Program-made: the position numbers and the translations under genes
Notes under the pieces: model-generated
Database searches by the model: none
What the model saw: the letters and a program-made list of their open reading frames with translations, nothing else
Told to the model about the DNA's origin: nothing
Shown here: positions 9,961 through 22,380 of the stretch, piece by piece
Layout: each line of letters begins with the position of its first letter
How positions within the stretch are numbered: position 1 is the first letter of the stretch
Origin: Sporothrix humicola
Taxonomy: Eukaryota > Ascomycota > Sordariomycetes > Ophiostomatales > Ophiostomataceae
Direction of reading: 5' to 3'
DNA: 64,000 nucleotides
Assembly: GCA_021396245.1 (NCBI GenBank)
Contig: WNYE01000010.1
Location: 434,001-498,000, forward strand

Positions 9961-11227
9961 TTATGCCTTTTCCTCGCCGCCCTCGGGGTCCTCAAACAGA
10001 ACCAGCGTCGTGCCGGCCTTGCAGATATCGCCCTCCTTGTGCGCCAGCTTCTTGATCACACCGGCCTGCGGCGACCGGATCACCGTCTCCATCTTCATCG
10101 ACTCAATCACCACCAGCGGCGCGCCCTTTTCGACCGCCTGGCCAACAGTCACCTCGTTGCGCAGGATCTTGCACGGCATCGGCGCCACCACCGATGCGGC
10201 CGCCGAGCTGGCGTCAACGCCGAGCACCTTGGCGTACCATGCCGGCTGCACCAGGGCAAGGTCCGTCTTGGCACCGCCCTGGAACACCGTCACGCGAGTC
10301 GGGCCCTCATCCAGGCCCTCGGGGTGCTGCTGGACAACCGTCGAGGTAATGCGTGACAGCGGGAAGAAGGACGTCAGCTTGGTCGTTGTGGCATCCGTCG
10401 TGGGCTTTGTCGAGGCAGAGCCGTCGAGCACAATGCCGTCAAACTCGCGAATCTCGGAGGTAGGCGCATCCTTGGACTTGGGCTTCCACGACACGCGGGC
10501 GTTGTACAACTGTCCAGCCGTCTGTGTGAGTGTGACCTCGACAATATCGCCTGTCCGGTCGCTGTACTTGTCCAACACCTCAAAAGCAAAGCTGCGCTCC
10601 GACGTGCCGCCGCCGTTAATGTCGCCGAAACCGAATGGCTGGCCATGCGGCTGACCGAGCGACGAAGCAGTCTGCTCCGAGGTCAGCAGACCCAGTGCCG
10701 CCTGCACGTACACCTCGTCGGCGACCTCATGTGTCTCAAAGAGCGAGTCGCGGTACTTTTCGATAAAGCCCGTCTCGACGTCGGCGGCCTGGAAAGCCTC
10801 GGACCGACACAAACGCTTCAGGAACTCGATGTTGGTAGACAGGCCCACGACCTCGTACTCCTCAAGCGCCAGTTTCAGCTTCCGGATCGCCTGCGCGCGG
10901 TCCTCGCCACGCACAATCAGCTTGGCAATCATGCCGTCGTAGGCCTGGGACACGGTGTCGCCCTGCACAAAACCGGCATCGATGCGCAGGTCCGACTCCT
11001 CGTCATTGTTGGCCCGCGGCTGCGGCGTCGTCAGGTGCACCAGCTTGCCCGAGTCGGGCATAAAGTTCATCTCGGGGTTCTCGGCGTAGATACGTGCCTC
11101 AATGGCATGGCCGCGTGAGTTAATCTTGGCCTCGATCTCATCTTGGGTCATCGGCAGCGGCTCACCCGCGGCCACGCGCAGCTGCCACTCCACCAGATCG
11201 GTGCCCGTGACAAGCTCACTGACCGGA

Positions 11228-11258
<31 letters not shown>

Positions 11259-12246
11259 TGAAGAAGAACTCGTCCGTGTCGCGGTCCAGGATAAACTCCA
11301 CGGTACCGGCGCCGAGGTAGCCCACAGCGACAGCTGCCATGCGGGCCTTCTCCCAGAGGTCGTGACGCAGAGCATTGTCCAGGTCGGGCGCCGGCGACTC
11401 CTCCAGGATCTTCTGGTGCCGCCGCTGCACACTGCAGTCACGCTCGCCCAGAGCCACACAGTTGCCCTGCTTGTCGGCAAACACCTGTACTTCGACGTGG
11501 CGAGGACGCACAATGTACCGCTCCACCAGCATCACCTCGCCGCCCTCACCGAAGCTGGCCTTGGCCTCGGCCCGTGCGCTGCGCAGCTGGGCGTCAAACT
11601 CGGCCGGCGTGTGGACAATCCGCATACCCTTGCCGCCGCCACCGCGAACACTCTTGAGAAGGACAGGGTAGCCGACAGCATCGGCGTGGGCAGCCAGCTG
11701 CTCAGGGGTCTGATCGGCGCCGTGGTAGCCAGGGACACAGGGCACGCCGGCAGCGAGCATAATGGCCTTACTGCGGGCCTTGTCGCCCATGTCGTTCATG
11801 GCCTGCGCAGGCGGGCCGACAAAGGTAATGCCAGCCGCCGCACAGCGCTCGGAAAAGGCTGCATTCTCGGACAGGAAACCGTAGCCCGGGTGCAGGGCGC
11901 GGATGTTGTGCTTCTTGGCCAGCTCGATAATGCGGTCGCCGTCCAGGTACGAGCCGAGCGCCAGACTGCGTGGAGAGGCCTTGGCATGTTGTGCGCTTGC
12001 ATCAACTGCGGTGTAGAGTGTCGTTGTGGGGATGCCCATCCGCGTCGCGGTGCGGTGGATACGCAGAGCAATCTCGCCGCGGTTGGCGATTAGGAGGGAG
12101 GGGAGGGGCGCCGGCGAAGCTGCAGACGAGCTCGACACTCCATCGGTCGAGGGAGTTGCAGCGCGTAATGAGGTCGAAGAAAGATAGCGAACAGGGTGGT
12201 AGCCCAAGGGCAGCCGCGAATGTGCGGCGCGCTTAAGAGGCCGCAT
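9961..12246 (-). CDS. MCCA: Methylcrotonoyl-CoA carboxylase subunit alpha, mitochondrial
   Basis: A single exon encoding 761 residues. The frame is open for a further 176 codons upstream, but the start at 12246 gives an Arg-rich, Ser-rich presequence (MRPLKRAAHSRLPL...) that fits mitochondrial import, followed by the biotin carboxylase domain from about 50 (LLIANRGEIALRI). Other signatures are GGGGKGMRIV, EMNTRLQVEHPVSE and a C-terminal biotinyl domain with IESMKMET; the Lys at about 718 is the expected biotin site. The enzyme carboxylates 3-methylcrotonyl-CoA in leucine breakdown, with a beta subunit not present here. Length and domain order exclude pyruvate and acetyl-CoA carboxylase. Propionyl-CoA carboxylase has the same layout but is not expected in fungi. 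It is divergent from the PNPOx-like gene. Confidence 0.92.
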
Positions 12247-13193
12247 GTTTAATCTGAAAATTTGAGCTGAAGAGGGAGGTTGTTGTTTGGCACGTGAAGC
12301 TGTTTTCGGTGAAAGGTTGGCGAGAAACGCGCGAGGAGGTGAGGTTTGTATATGAGAAGAAACTGGCAGGAAAAACACAAGAAACGAGATGCTTGCCCCC
12401 TTAAAATTCAGAGGATGGGTTGCTCCTTCCCTTGTTTCAATTATGAAAAAAAGGAAAGAAGAAAAAAAAAATGTTTTGTGTTGTCGTTCGTGCCTTCCCC
12501 TTTGCTTCTGGCTCCCTTTTCTCCTCACTTGGTGAGACCGAGAATAGCCGCAACTGGCCAGGACAGCCAAAAAGCGGCAGGCGGCGGTTGTGGGCGGTGC
12601 ACAAGCCAATTGGGGGGGAACAGACGTCATTAGCACAAAGTATGGGGAAGGAGCGTGGGAGGTACAAAAGGACCACCTGACCCAATTGCCATTTTTGGCT
12701 GCAAAATATGCCGGGCAATTCACGGCAAAGCTGTCAAGTAAACAGAAAAATGTAAAAATCCAATGAGACGTCAAGACATTAATCGACTGTTACTACCGAA
12801 TTAGCGATATTTATCGACATGTCCGGACCGTTGTATGTAGAAGTCGCCGCCCTCGCCGTCATTGGGACGGCGTTTTGGACCGTTAAGGAACGGGGCTTGT
12901 ATCTTACAGAGTTGGCGCCGTTGGACAGGGCAGCTGGCACTCCGTCGCACCTGCCCCGCCATGGAACGGCCACTTCCACCCAATGCCAGCAGACGGCGCT
13001 AGAAGGTCCAGAACAGCACGAGGAAGGACCAAAGCTGCACCTTATCAAACCTCGCCTGGTGCCGTCACCATTGCTCTTTCCCTAACCTGTGCCACGATCT
13101 CCACGATAATCTGACGACAATTGCCCATCGAAAACGACGCAAAACAAATCACAACTACAATCGCAGTCACCATCAATTGCACACCACGCCACC
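12247..13193. other. Divergent promoter region MCCA / PNPOx-like gene
   Basis: No gene is seen. The MCCA reading frame remains open to 12774 but the translation is Phe/Ser/Pro-rich leader-like sequence. A CACGTG lies near 12292, a TTAATCGACTGTTACTACCG stretch near 12779, and A-tracts at 12450-12472. Confidence 0.5.
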
Positions 13194-14180
13194 ATGGAGC
13201 AGATCCCTCTCAACCACGAAGCCTCCGACGGCGACACGAACAAGCAGACCACGGCCTCGCTGCCGACCGAAGTCGTCCAGTGCCTTGAGAACGCCCGCTT
13301 TGTAAGTGCATATGGGCTGAAGGAAGACAATGGAATGGAGAAAAAGAAAAGATAACGTCAGACGGATGCAAGCGATCATAGATCTCGTGCTGACCACCCC
13401 TCCCAGCTCCATCTCGCCACCTGTGTCGACAACCAGCCCCATGTCTCCCTCATGAACTACACCTACCTGCCAAGCGCTGCCGGCGCCCCGGACCACCCGG
13501 TTGCGGCCCCTGTCATCGTCATGACCTCGAACCCGGCCAGCAAGAAGACGCACAACATTGTCGCCAACCCCAATGTCTCGCTGCTCGTCCACGACTGGGT
13601 CTCGCACCGGCCGCTGCACCGCCGCATGTCTGCAGGTAGCGCCCTGTCGGAAGACGGCCCAGGAGGTGCCGAGGGTGGTGCGACGAGCGGTGCTCTTTCC
13701 GGCGTTTTGGGCTCGCTCGGCGGTGCGGCAGAACAGCCGCCCTCGTCGCTCGCAACGCTCCTGCTCAACCTCAACACGGCGGCTGTGTCGTCCATCTCGG
13801 CGACCATCAACGGCACGGCTCGTCTGCTGGCCCAGGGCTCGGTCGAAGAGGCTTACTATCGCCAGCAGCATCTGGCCTACAACACGTTTGACGCCGATCC
13901 TGTTGGCCCAGACGAGAGACGCATCCACCAGCAGATTGCACATGGGCGTGGAGCGGCAGCAGCCACTGCTTCGGGAGCACCTGCGCCCGGAACAGACCCT
14001 CGCCCACAGGATGGCCGCGAGCGGTTTGTGGCCGGCGAGGAAGTGCGCGTGATTGTGGTGGCAATCCGGGATGTTCGCATCAGTGACTGGAAGGGCCAGG
14101 TTCGGGACTGGGTGCTGGCACCGACGCCTGCTGCCGGAGCGGCATCACAACCGGTCATTAATGGCGTCCTAGACCACTAA
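13194..14180 (+). CDS. Pyridoxamine 5'-phosphate oxidase-like flavoprotein
   Basis: Two exons (13194-13301, 13407-14180; 105-nt intron, gtaagt...cag) encode 293 residues. After a short N-terminus ending LPTEVVQCLENARF, the split-barrel fold is recognisable from LHLATCVDNQPHVSLMNYTY, then PVIVMTSNPASKKTHNI and NPNVSLLVHDWVS. It is most like the fungal YPR172W/YLR456W family, which is related to PNPO and binds FMN or a related cofactor; the reaction is unknown. A Gly/Ala/Ser-rich insertion (about 145-180) interrupts the domain. The C-terminal block VRVIVVAIRDVRISDWKGQV is also family-like. The short first exon is needed to supply the start codon and N-terminal helix. Confidence 0.82.
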
Positions 14181-14791
14181 GTGGGAGTAAGTCTGGGAAG
14201 AGTGGAAACAAATTGTATGGTATATACGTTGCATCATGTAAGTGTCTAAAATGAATAAAAAATGCTATTCCATACGTAAATGGACAGTATGTTCAGTATT
14301 CTGTAGTGTAGGTTTTCTTTTTGGTGTTTTAGTTATTTTGTTTTATTTTGTATTATTTTGTTTTATTTCCTTATTTCTTTTTTAAAAATTTTTTTTTTAA
14401 AAAAAAAACCTCTTCATTTTATTTCATGCTATATTTATTTTCACTCTGTGGTAAAAAAAAAAAAAAAAAGATAAAAAAAGATAATGTTTTCAATTTTTAT
14501 TGTCATAAAACCTGTCATACAGATAGAGGATGGACAACCTGTTTGCATAACATGAACGAGCAGAACAGTGCCAAGAACCAATGTAACCCCTTGAGCCCCA
14601 AAGTCGGAAAAAGCAAAATCCAAAATGCCTAGAAACGCCAATGTCGGTATCAATGTAAGCTAATAAAACCAAATAGACATAGGAAATGTAAAGAACAAAT
14701 GAAAATAAAGATAAACGCCGTCATTAGGGAGAAAGACAAGAGAAAGAGGGATGACGAGGCAGGGAGAGAGTGTGAGGAAAGGAACGCATCA
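14181..14791. other. A/T-rich convergent 3' region with homopolymer runs
   Basis: This stretch is extremely A/T-rich. It holds T-rich and A-rich blocks at about 14310-14410 and a run of 17 A at 14453-14469. It separates two convergent stop codons and very likely holds both polyadenylation zones. No gene is seen. Confidence 0.6.
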
Positions 14792-16726
14792 TTACTTGGC
14801 CCACTCGACGACCTCGAGGGCGCAGACGACAAGGATAAGCGTCGAAGGCAGGATCCAAATAACATAGCTCTGGAATAGGATCTTGGACATGGTACGCTCA
14901 AAGACGTTGTTTATCTGGCAGATCTGCGCAAGCTGCAGGGCGCTGGGGGCGCCCGTCAGCAGGAAGCAGACAATGACAAAGATGGGGTCGTCCAGAATCG
15001 ACACAGGCACATATTTGGCGAACACAGCGAGAATGGGTGCCATGATCAGCGTCGGAAGCACCATGCGGCAGACGAGCGATGCAATGAGGAGGCGCTTGCC
15101 AATCTGGGCCTCCTCGGGGTCGTGCGACTCCTGCGTCTGTGTGTTGCGCGCAAGGTTGGCGCCCAGGACCACCAAAATGAGGGGTACAGCAACCCCAGCC
15201 GTCGAGGTGACTGCGCTCGTGACACTGTTGTTGATAAACGTCCCCTCTTCAAAAAATAGTCGCTTGAGTTCAGGGAACGAAGCAACAATCACAGCAATCA
15301 ACATGGCCCACAGCGGCGGGTTCATGAACTCCCACAGGAAATTCCACAGCCGTGCGCCGACATTCTGGACCACCCGCACAAATGCCTGCAGAGGGGACGG
15401 CAGCGCAGCATACGTGCGGCTACCCGTGGCCACGATCCAGTTGACACAGCGTGCACGATAGATGCCGACGCGGACCTTGAAGCCTTCCATGCCCTCTGGG
15501 ATATCCGGTTCATTGATGTTACGGATGCGCGGGAACGACAAGATGCGACCGTCAAACTGCGCACCGGCGCCGTTCGCTGCCGCAAGACCAGAAAAGTCCT
15601 CGCTGTTGACGGCATGCAGGTGCTGCTTGGATCTGCGCTTCTTGGGAGTACGCTTGCCCTGGCTGCCGCCGGCCGTGTCATCCTCGTTGTCCGACGTGTA
15701 CGGCGAGCCACGCGACCGCGGCGCAACGGGCGTGCGACCAGATGGGTCAAAGACATCCGAGTACTCTGTGACGGGACTATGCACCATGAGATCGTCCTCG
15801 TCATCGGCTTCGCCCGAGTCGTCGTCTGATCGGGAAGCCACACCCACGATAACGGTGTTTTCGCCATCCTGCTCGTCCTCGGGGTCGTCGCGATACCGGC
15901 CTTCCTCCGCAGTGTCTTGGTTGTACTCTTCGTACTTGGACTTGGGCGCCAGCAGGACGTGGTAGCCCCAGCTCCAGCGGACGACCTGGCCCAGCTGCTG
16001 GAAGATCATCAGGTACAGGATGCCGCGGGCCGCAACTTCGTCATCGTTATCGCCGGGTATCCTGTCCCAGTGGAGGCCTTTCAGCGTCTGGGAAAGGGAG
16101 AGAACAAGGGAAATCGGAAGCGAGTTGGAGTTGCCGAAGACCTGTGGGGGAAAAAGCGAAAAAGTCAGTATCGGCTCGGTCCGATGTTGTTCGGCAGAAG
16201 CAATGGCGCGGAGAATTTCCAACTTACACCCATGGCAGTCACGAAATTGGCGGCTCGTCGGTTGAATTTGAACATTTTGGTTACGGCAACCGACACACCG
16301 TACGAGACAGCGGTCATTACGACAAAGATAATTGGGATGATGCCGAGTTCGATAAACTTGTCAGCGTCGAGCTGGGCAGCCAGTTTTGTGAAGACTAAAA
16401 ACAAAAGCGTTAGTAAATTTTCGCAATCATACCCGGAATCGTTCAATGCGGCAGAAAGCGACAAAAACAACAACAAAAAAACAGCAGCACATACTTAGAC
16501 ACGGCGTGAACAGCATCACGTTGAGGTTCGCCAAAAACTTCTGTTTATCGGCATCAAAGTGGCCCAGGCGCGCGATGATGTAACCCGGCAGACTGACACA
16601 CACGACCTGCATCACAGCTTCGAAAACCAGCATGACGAGATGGCCAAACGATGGATGTGAGCCATGCGACTTCATGATGGTTATAGCCTCCACCTCGCGG
16701 AGGCAGCCGCTGGATAAGGACTCCAT
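14792..16726 (-). CDS. Auxin-efflux-carrier family transporter (ECM3-like)
   Basis: Three exons on the minus strand (16726-16495, 16394-16228, 16141-14792; introns 100 and 86 nt) encode 582 residues. The joined product reads LFTPCLIFTKLA at junction 1 and TAMGVFGNSNSLP at junction 2, both typical of the Mem_trans/AEC family. Hydrophobic helices fill the N-terminal part (about 25-200). A charged, disordered cytosolic loop of about 150 residues (about 200-355) contains DDEDD and RTPKKRRSK patches. Further helices follow to the C-terminus (WMLPST..-type end, here WILPSTLILVVCALEVVEWAK-like). The closest yeast protein I recognise is Ecm3/YNL095C, of uncertain substrate; ER location is known for relatives. 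A TGACTCA lies about 270 bp upstream (16996-17002). Confidence 0.88.
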
Positions 16727-19700
16727 AGCAGTATCAGCGGCTCACTGCTTGGAGGGAAAAGAAGGTATAGATTATTGGGAACGGCTCGTCTCGTCTCTTG
16801 TTGTTTCGATTCGACTCGGAAGGGTAAGAAAGGTAGGTCTTGGATCGAAGATATCGGCAGATAAAGGAATTGAGGAACACAAATATCGGACCAGAGCGAG
16901 TTCAAGTGTCGTGTGCTCTTTTCTTCCCTAGGTTTGTAATTCTGTTCAAGATCGTCTTCGACTCGATTCAAGGGTTCGTTCGGGGTCAAGTGAATTGACT
17001 CAGGATGTTATCGGGCAATTGTGCTGTCCTGTTTCGTCAAAGAAGTCGGGGACGCTTTTGCGTTTGGTGGTCAACGGATGACTGAGACCCAATTCAAAGG
17101 TCCCCGTCGATCTTTTGTTTGTTCTGGTATGGAGCTGGCGATTATCGCAGGTTTTGTCGAATAAAGGGAGAGAAAGAAGAAAAAGGAAAGGAAGAAAGGA
17201 AACACAAATCAATGAAAGAGCGATTGAGGGTTTTTTCAGTCACACGAGGACTCTGGGGAAGACAAGATAGGTTTGCCTGATGGTGCTTTCGTTGGCTGCG
17301 GCCGGCGCAGGTGCGTCAATCAAGCAAAGGTGAGGCGATATCTGAAGAGAAACCCCAAACAGATGGGGGCCCCCAGCGAAACTGATAACGAAAGAACGAC
17401 AGGCGCCCGGTGGAAGGCTTATTTTGGCGTTAGCACGTCTTGGTGGCGGGTGCCAAAGAGTCCGTTTCTGGGGCACTGCTCTTGGATTTCGAGGATCTTT
17501 TCTTGTCAAAGGCGCGAAAAGGCTCAGTTCGAGCAAAAAAGGACGCTGCAAACGCTGCCAAAAGGGCGTGGCTCAGAAAAAGTCGCGCGCCGCTAACAAG
17601 AATCGAGGATGGGGGAGGCGATAACAAGATTGCGTAGACTGCGTGGATGGCGTGGATAGGCAGTGGATTGCGCGGATTGGGCGAGTAATGGCGAGCGTTG
17701 GAGACATGTGGGAGGTGTTGCGTTGAGATAAGGCGTGCAGCTCAACGGCGCCAAGCCTAGGCGAGGCAAGCTTCCAGCTGGACCAGCCCTTGTCCGAATT
17801 GGGTCCCTCTGAACGACGACGGCAATAGTGTGTGAAATCCCTGGGTTTGTCACGAATTGCAATGCACTGTGCTGAGCTCTGGAGGGTGGCCGTGAATGGG
17901 ATGTCTTCTCAGGTTCTGTTCTTTGTCGTTTTGTCCAGGGCTGGTTTTAAGCCTTTGTGACGTTTCTGTTGTTGGTGTTGTTTCTGCGCCTGTTTCTGTC
18001 TTTGTTTCTGCTTTTTGCTGGAGCTCTCAATCGGGCGGAGCAGCCAATGGAATCAGATAACCAAACATGGGAGCCCTGCAGCCAAGTCCCGTCGGTCAAT
18101 CAGTGCTATGTTTGGGAGGGCGGCTCGGGCACGTCACTGTGCGAGCTGGGTACCAACACGCGCGACGGTGAGCTGGCAGTCTGGCGAGACTGGAGAACTG
18201 GCAAAACTGGCAAAACCTGACAGGGGGCGAAACAACAGCGTCAGATGTACAAGTGGCCCAACAGCTAGCACCAGGCACCCGCTTAGCGATGAAAGGGCAA
18301 CACAATTGACAAATCCACCTGTGAATTGAAGCAAAGGGAAGTGATGGCTGGTGACTAATATGAATGTAGGATATGGTGATGGTGGTGACGATGCCAAGAT
18401 TGAGGAATCGAGAGAATGAAAAGGGAGGACAAAGTTTAAGGGGGGGAAAGACGGGAATTGGATCGGATCGGATTGGGGCAATGACCAAAAGATGCGCATC
18501 GCACCTTCCATCGAGATACAGCAATCCGGCTCCCAGCATTTGGATATCTTCCAAAAATACGACATTACGGAAAAGAGCTCATCGGTTTGAGGCAGATCGG
18601 GAAAGAGAGCTTCAGTGGCCAGCCAATGATGAAACGGCATGTGTTTTCGACGTGTGCGGGTGTGCCAGCTCGTCTGAACAAGCAGGCACGACCGACCACA
18701 CACGACAGAGCTCACAGGCGACAGGCACGATGGCATAGCGGCCGTAGTTGCCTCCTAACAGCATATTGCGTAATACGTCGCAACCAGGAGTGCAATGACA
18801 TTGACGATCTAGACCTTGGCCTCTCCTTCCTCACAAGCCGCCTGGGCATTTGTGGCTGTTGACTGTGGCTTGCGTCTTTGCCTCCAATTGGTGATCATCG
18901 CAAATTTGATGCTTGACGTACCGTGACGCACTTTACGCGCTTTTCGCAGTCAAACCCACACACTCTGGTCGCCTAGCCTGTCGTAATATGCGAGCCGCGA
19001 TTTAATGTCCGTCCAGCCCTTTTTGCAGATGAATTACGCCCTTGTTCTCGCCCCGCGCGGATCACGACCTGCAATTTGACGAGATGGATGATGCGTTTGA
19101 ATTGAAGGGGCAAAGACCACGAAAATAAAAACAAACACATGCGCAAATACAGGCGATAATTGACGTTGAGAATTGGGCGCGACAATTGTGCATCGCGCCG
19201 TGTCCTGCCCTGGCTGTGTGTGGTAACACGCCGTCCCACGCTGTCGTCTCAAGTCGACGCAACGCTGCCCAAGAACGCAGACTACAATACGAAATATGGA
19301 AACTGCAGTCGGAACTCAGCTCTGGCCTTTCCAGAACTGTTACACAAAATTTCCTGGAAGCCAGAATGCTACAGCGAAAAGACCATAAGGTAAGGTGGCA
19401 AACGGTGATAAAGGAGGAAAAACAATATCACAGCAACAAGGCGTCGCGATATATATCACAAGCCAATGCAGGGTTGTGAAAACGTTACACGAACTACGGT
19501 ATAAGAAAAGAAAAAAAGGGACAAATTGCCGGAGATGTCAAAAAGATTCTGCCTGTTCGCGGAGGCCTCAGGCTGATCTTTCCCCTGGAAAGTGTAGAGA
19601 CGGCGCATGGCAAAAGTACCGACGGACTGGCCGAAGAAGACGCTGTCCTGGGAGGGACAAAGACCGGCGAAGACGCCGTCGATACAGTTGCGGCGAGCCA

Positions 19701-22380
19701 GCCGAAAAAAAAGAGCGTGCGCTGCCTCCCGCTAGGGCAGCGGGCTGGCCCTCGCATCATGGTTGGAACGAACTATCAAACAAGCCTTGGCCTGGTCCAT
19801 TGGGTTTTTGTTTCTCAACAATCCCCATTATCTGGAAGAGTCGGCATACTTTGTCGTCGCGTTGCACGGATTCTTGTTGCGTCCCGGTCAGCCGCCAATA
19901 GCATGAGACTGGTCTGTCACTCAGAGATGCCCAAGACGCCGGTTTCTACTTTTTTACACCTTGAAGAGCCCCAAGGCCCCAAGGCCCCAGAAAAAGAAGC
20001 GGCCGTGTGCCCGTAGAACGACGCAAAGAACACCAAAGTCCTCTCAAAAAACCGGTTCATAGGACGCCCAAGAAGGCCTGACTTGCCTACCTGGGTTGGG
20101 CTCGCAGAAGCCCGAAAGACTTGACCATGTCTTTGTGGAGAAAGTATGAGTACTACTACATACTTTGAAATATTGGCAGGGCCAGAGAGCCGCTGGGCCC
20201 CATGGACTCCGCAAAGCTCAAGAGCCGTTGAGGCCGCCAACCGAGAAGCATGCACGGTTTGATAGTGCTCCGTAGTCCCTATCATCCCATCCCCATGCCC
20301 GCCGCGTGGGAAAAGTCCTTTCTGCTTAAAGATCTACCGCCATTTTTGCCTCTTGATGCCTTGATCAGGAAGTGATGTGTCTACAACCAGGATCAACGGG
20401 ACAGAAACGATGGAACCTGAAACGCCAGGCAGCATAAAATCGGCTGACGGCGGCGAAATCGAGCGGCATCGACGCCATGATGCTAGGCTTTGATATGGAT
20501 GAGGCTAGTGCCCAAAATATCTCGGATATCCCTCGAGCAAATCGTTGGAGCTCTGTCCGACGCCGCTAGAGGCATCCGCCAGAAGCAGGACTGGCAGAGA
20601 TATTTTAGAGGGTTTCTGCGAGTTTGTGCGACAAAAGAGACGGGTGTTGATGGGGCACGTGCTGGGATAGTGGCATATTCCGTCATGGGCGGTCATCAAT
20701 CAATTTAGCCAGGGAAAAACGAAAAAGAAAACGACATGAAAAACGCATCAATAACCGCATGGGAAACATGAACAGAAAATCAAGATTCTGGACCAGCGTC
20801 ACGTCCGGAAAATAACCAGAACGGCAGCACAGAAACACACAAAATCACGGAAACATAAAAAATTGTTAATGCAGGGAAAAGAGGGCGACTGGGTACGACA
20901 TTGTCGAGGTTGCCATCTATTGTCAATGTGAGAGGGCGAGAGGACTCAAAATTCTCTTCCAACGTCAGAGCGGGTCGTCCAGCCACAGCGTTGCGATCAA
21001 CGTCATTGACCTCTCATCCTGCATGCCCGCGCCCACTTGACGCAGCGCTGCCCTGGCCTGGGGGCCCAGACCACACCCCATTCGTGCTTGGTGCGTTGCC
21101 TTTTCGTGTGTTTCTGTGTCTTTAGGTGCGCATTTTGGTGCATTCTTGGTGCGGTAGACAGGGAAGAGGATTGGGCCTTGCCGTCTGCATGGCACGCTGC
21201 CGAACCGGGGTAGGCCGCGACTGCAACAACAGAAAAAACGACAGGACAGTGGGCGGACAAGGAAGGAACGCAATGTGAGTGGTGCAATCTGCTCGTGGAA
21301 GTCGCTCCGGGCAGAAAAGGGAAGGCGTTGTGGAGAGCAGTTGGCTTCAATGCCGTCAGCGTCTATTGTTAGACGGAAGGAACGAGTGCGGGCAAAAGAA
21401 ACGACTCAAAAAGAAGCAATAAGAAGGAAATAGCGGAGGCTAGAATGCCCGAATAAACCACATAAAATCCAGTGAACAAAAGACACCACAAACAACGATG
21501 ATATGCACGAGTGTGCCTGATCTCAATCGCTGCAGAAGACAAGGATCAGTACGAGGAAATAGAAATAAGTCACAAAAATCAGGGAAAAAAGGGAAAACAA
21601 ATGTAACAATGCCCTGGCGTCCAGACTAGGCCCCAGGACGCGCCGTAGTCAGGCCGTCGTTGGGTTCCTGGATTTCTGTTGGCAGACTTCAGACAGCTTT
21701 TTTTTTCGAGCCTGCCACTCTGCCACTAAAAATGCTAGCGTGCTACATTCCCGGAGCAGTGGCTACGGGGCGACTTTGTGGCCCCCGTCTCATCTCTTTC
21801 TCACGCCTTTTCTTGCGCTTGTCTGTTGGAGGCAGACGATGCCCCACTAAAAGGAGTTCGTCTTGGGCTCTTGCCGCCTGTAACTGAGCCAGAGAGGCAT
21901 AGGGGGAAGGAGCGGGGGCCAGACCAGCCCAACCAAAGCCACATTAGGCCAGGCCGAGGGGCAAAATATGCGAAAGAGATGTGAGGGAGAGGGAGATGTT
22001 TTGTGTTCAATCTCAAAGGCAAGATGAACAGCCACAGGAAAAGACAAACGGCGAAAGAATGCAATTGTCTCGACCTGCGGCAAGCCTTTGATAGCAAGGA
22101 GGGGGATCGGCTCTGGCGAAAACGCCAACATCCACAACGACCCTCTGTATGTCTCGTCGCTCTTTCCTCGTTCATGTCCTTCTTGCCTGCCTTCCCCGCG
22201 AACCAATGTGCGTTGTAGTAATATGCTGTATGTTGAATGGGCATGTCGACACGGCCCAGCCAAGGCAGGAACGAACAAGAATCGCCAATTGCTTTTCTCC
22301 AACTCGGCCGCTCTTGCCCCCCATCCTGCAGAAATATACCACCTCCAAGCACGCTCTACGACACAAATATTAAATATGAA
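16727..22380. other. Gene desert between the AEC transporter and PBS2
   Basis: I see no coding region I can defend in this stretch. Frames are short, overlap on all strands and lack family motifs. It contains the divergent promoter of the transporter gene (TGACTCA at 16996-17002), G-rich purine tracts near 17150-17210, and ordinary mixed sequence elsewhere. Long upstream control regions or unannotated non-coding transcripts are the likeliest content. I searched by eye for tRNA A/B boxes and 5S-like sequence and found none. Confidence 0.5.

Noticed and set aside
12247..12774. Upstream extension of the MCCA frame (176 codons)
   Set aside because: The translation is low-complexity leader-like sequence, while the ATG at 12246 gives a typical mitochondrial presequence directly before the biotin carboxylase domain.
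21369..21383. 15-bp string TTAGACGGAAGGAAC shared with 39756-39770
   Set aside because: A few exact 15-mer matches are expected by chance in 64 kb, and similarity does not extend beyond it.
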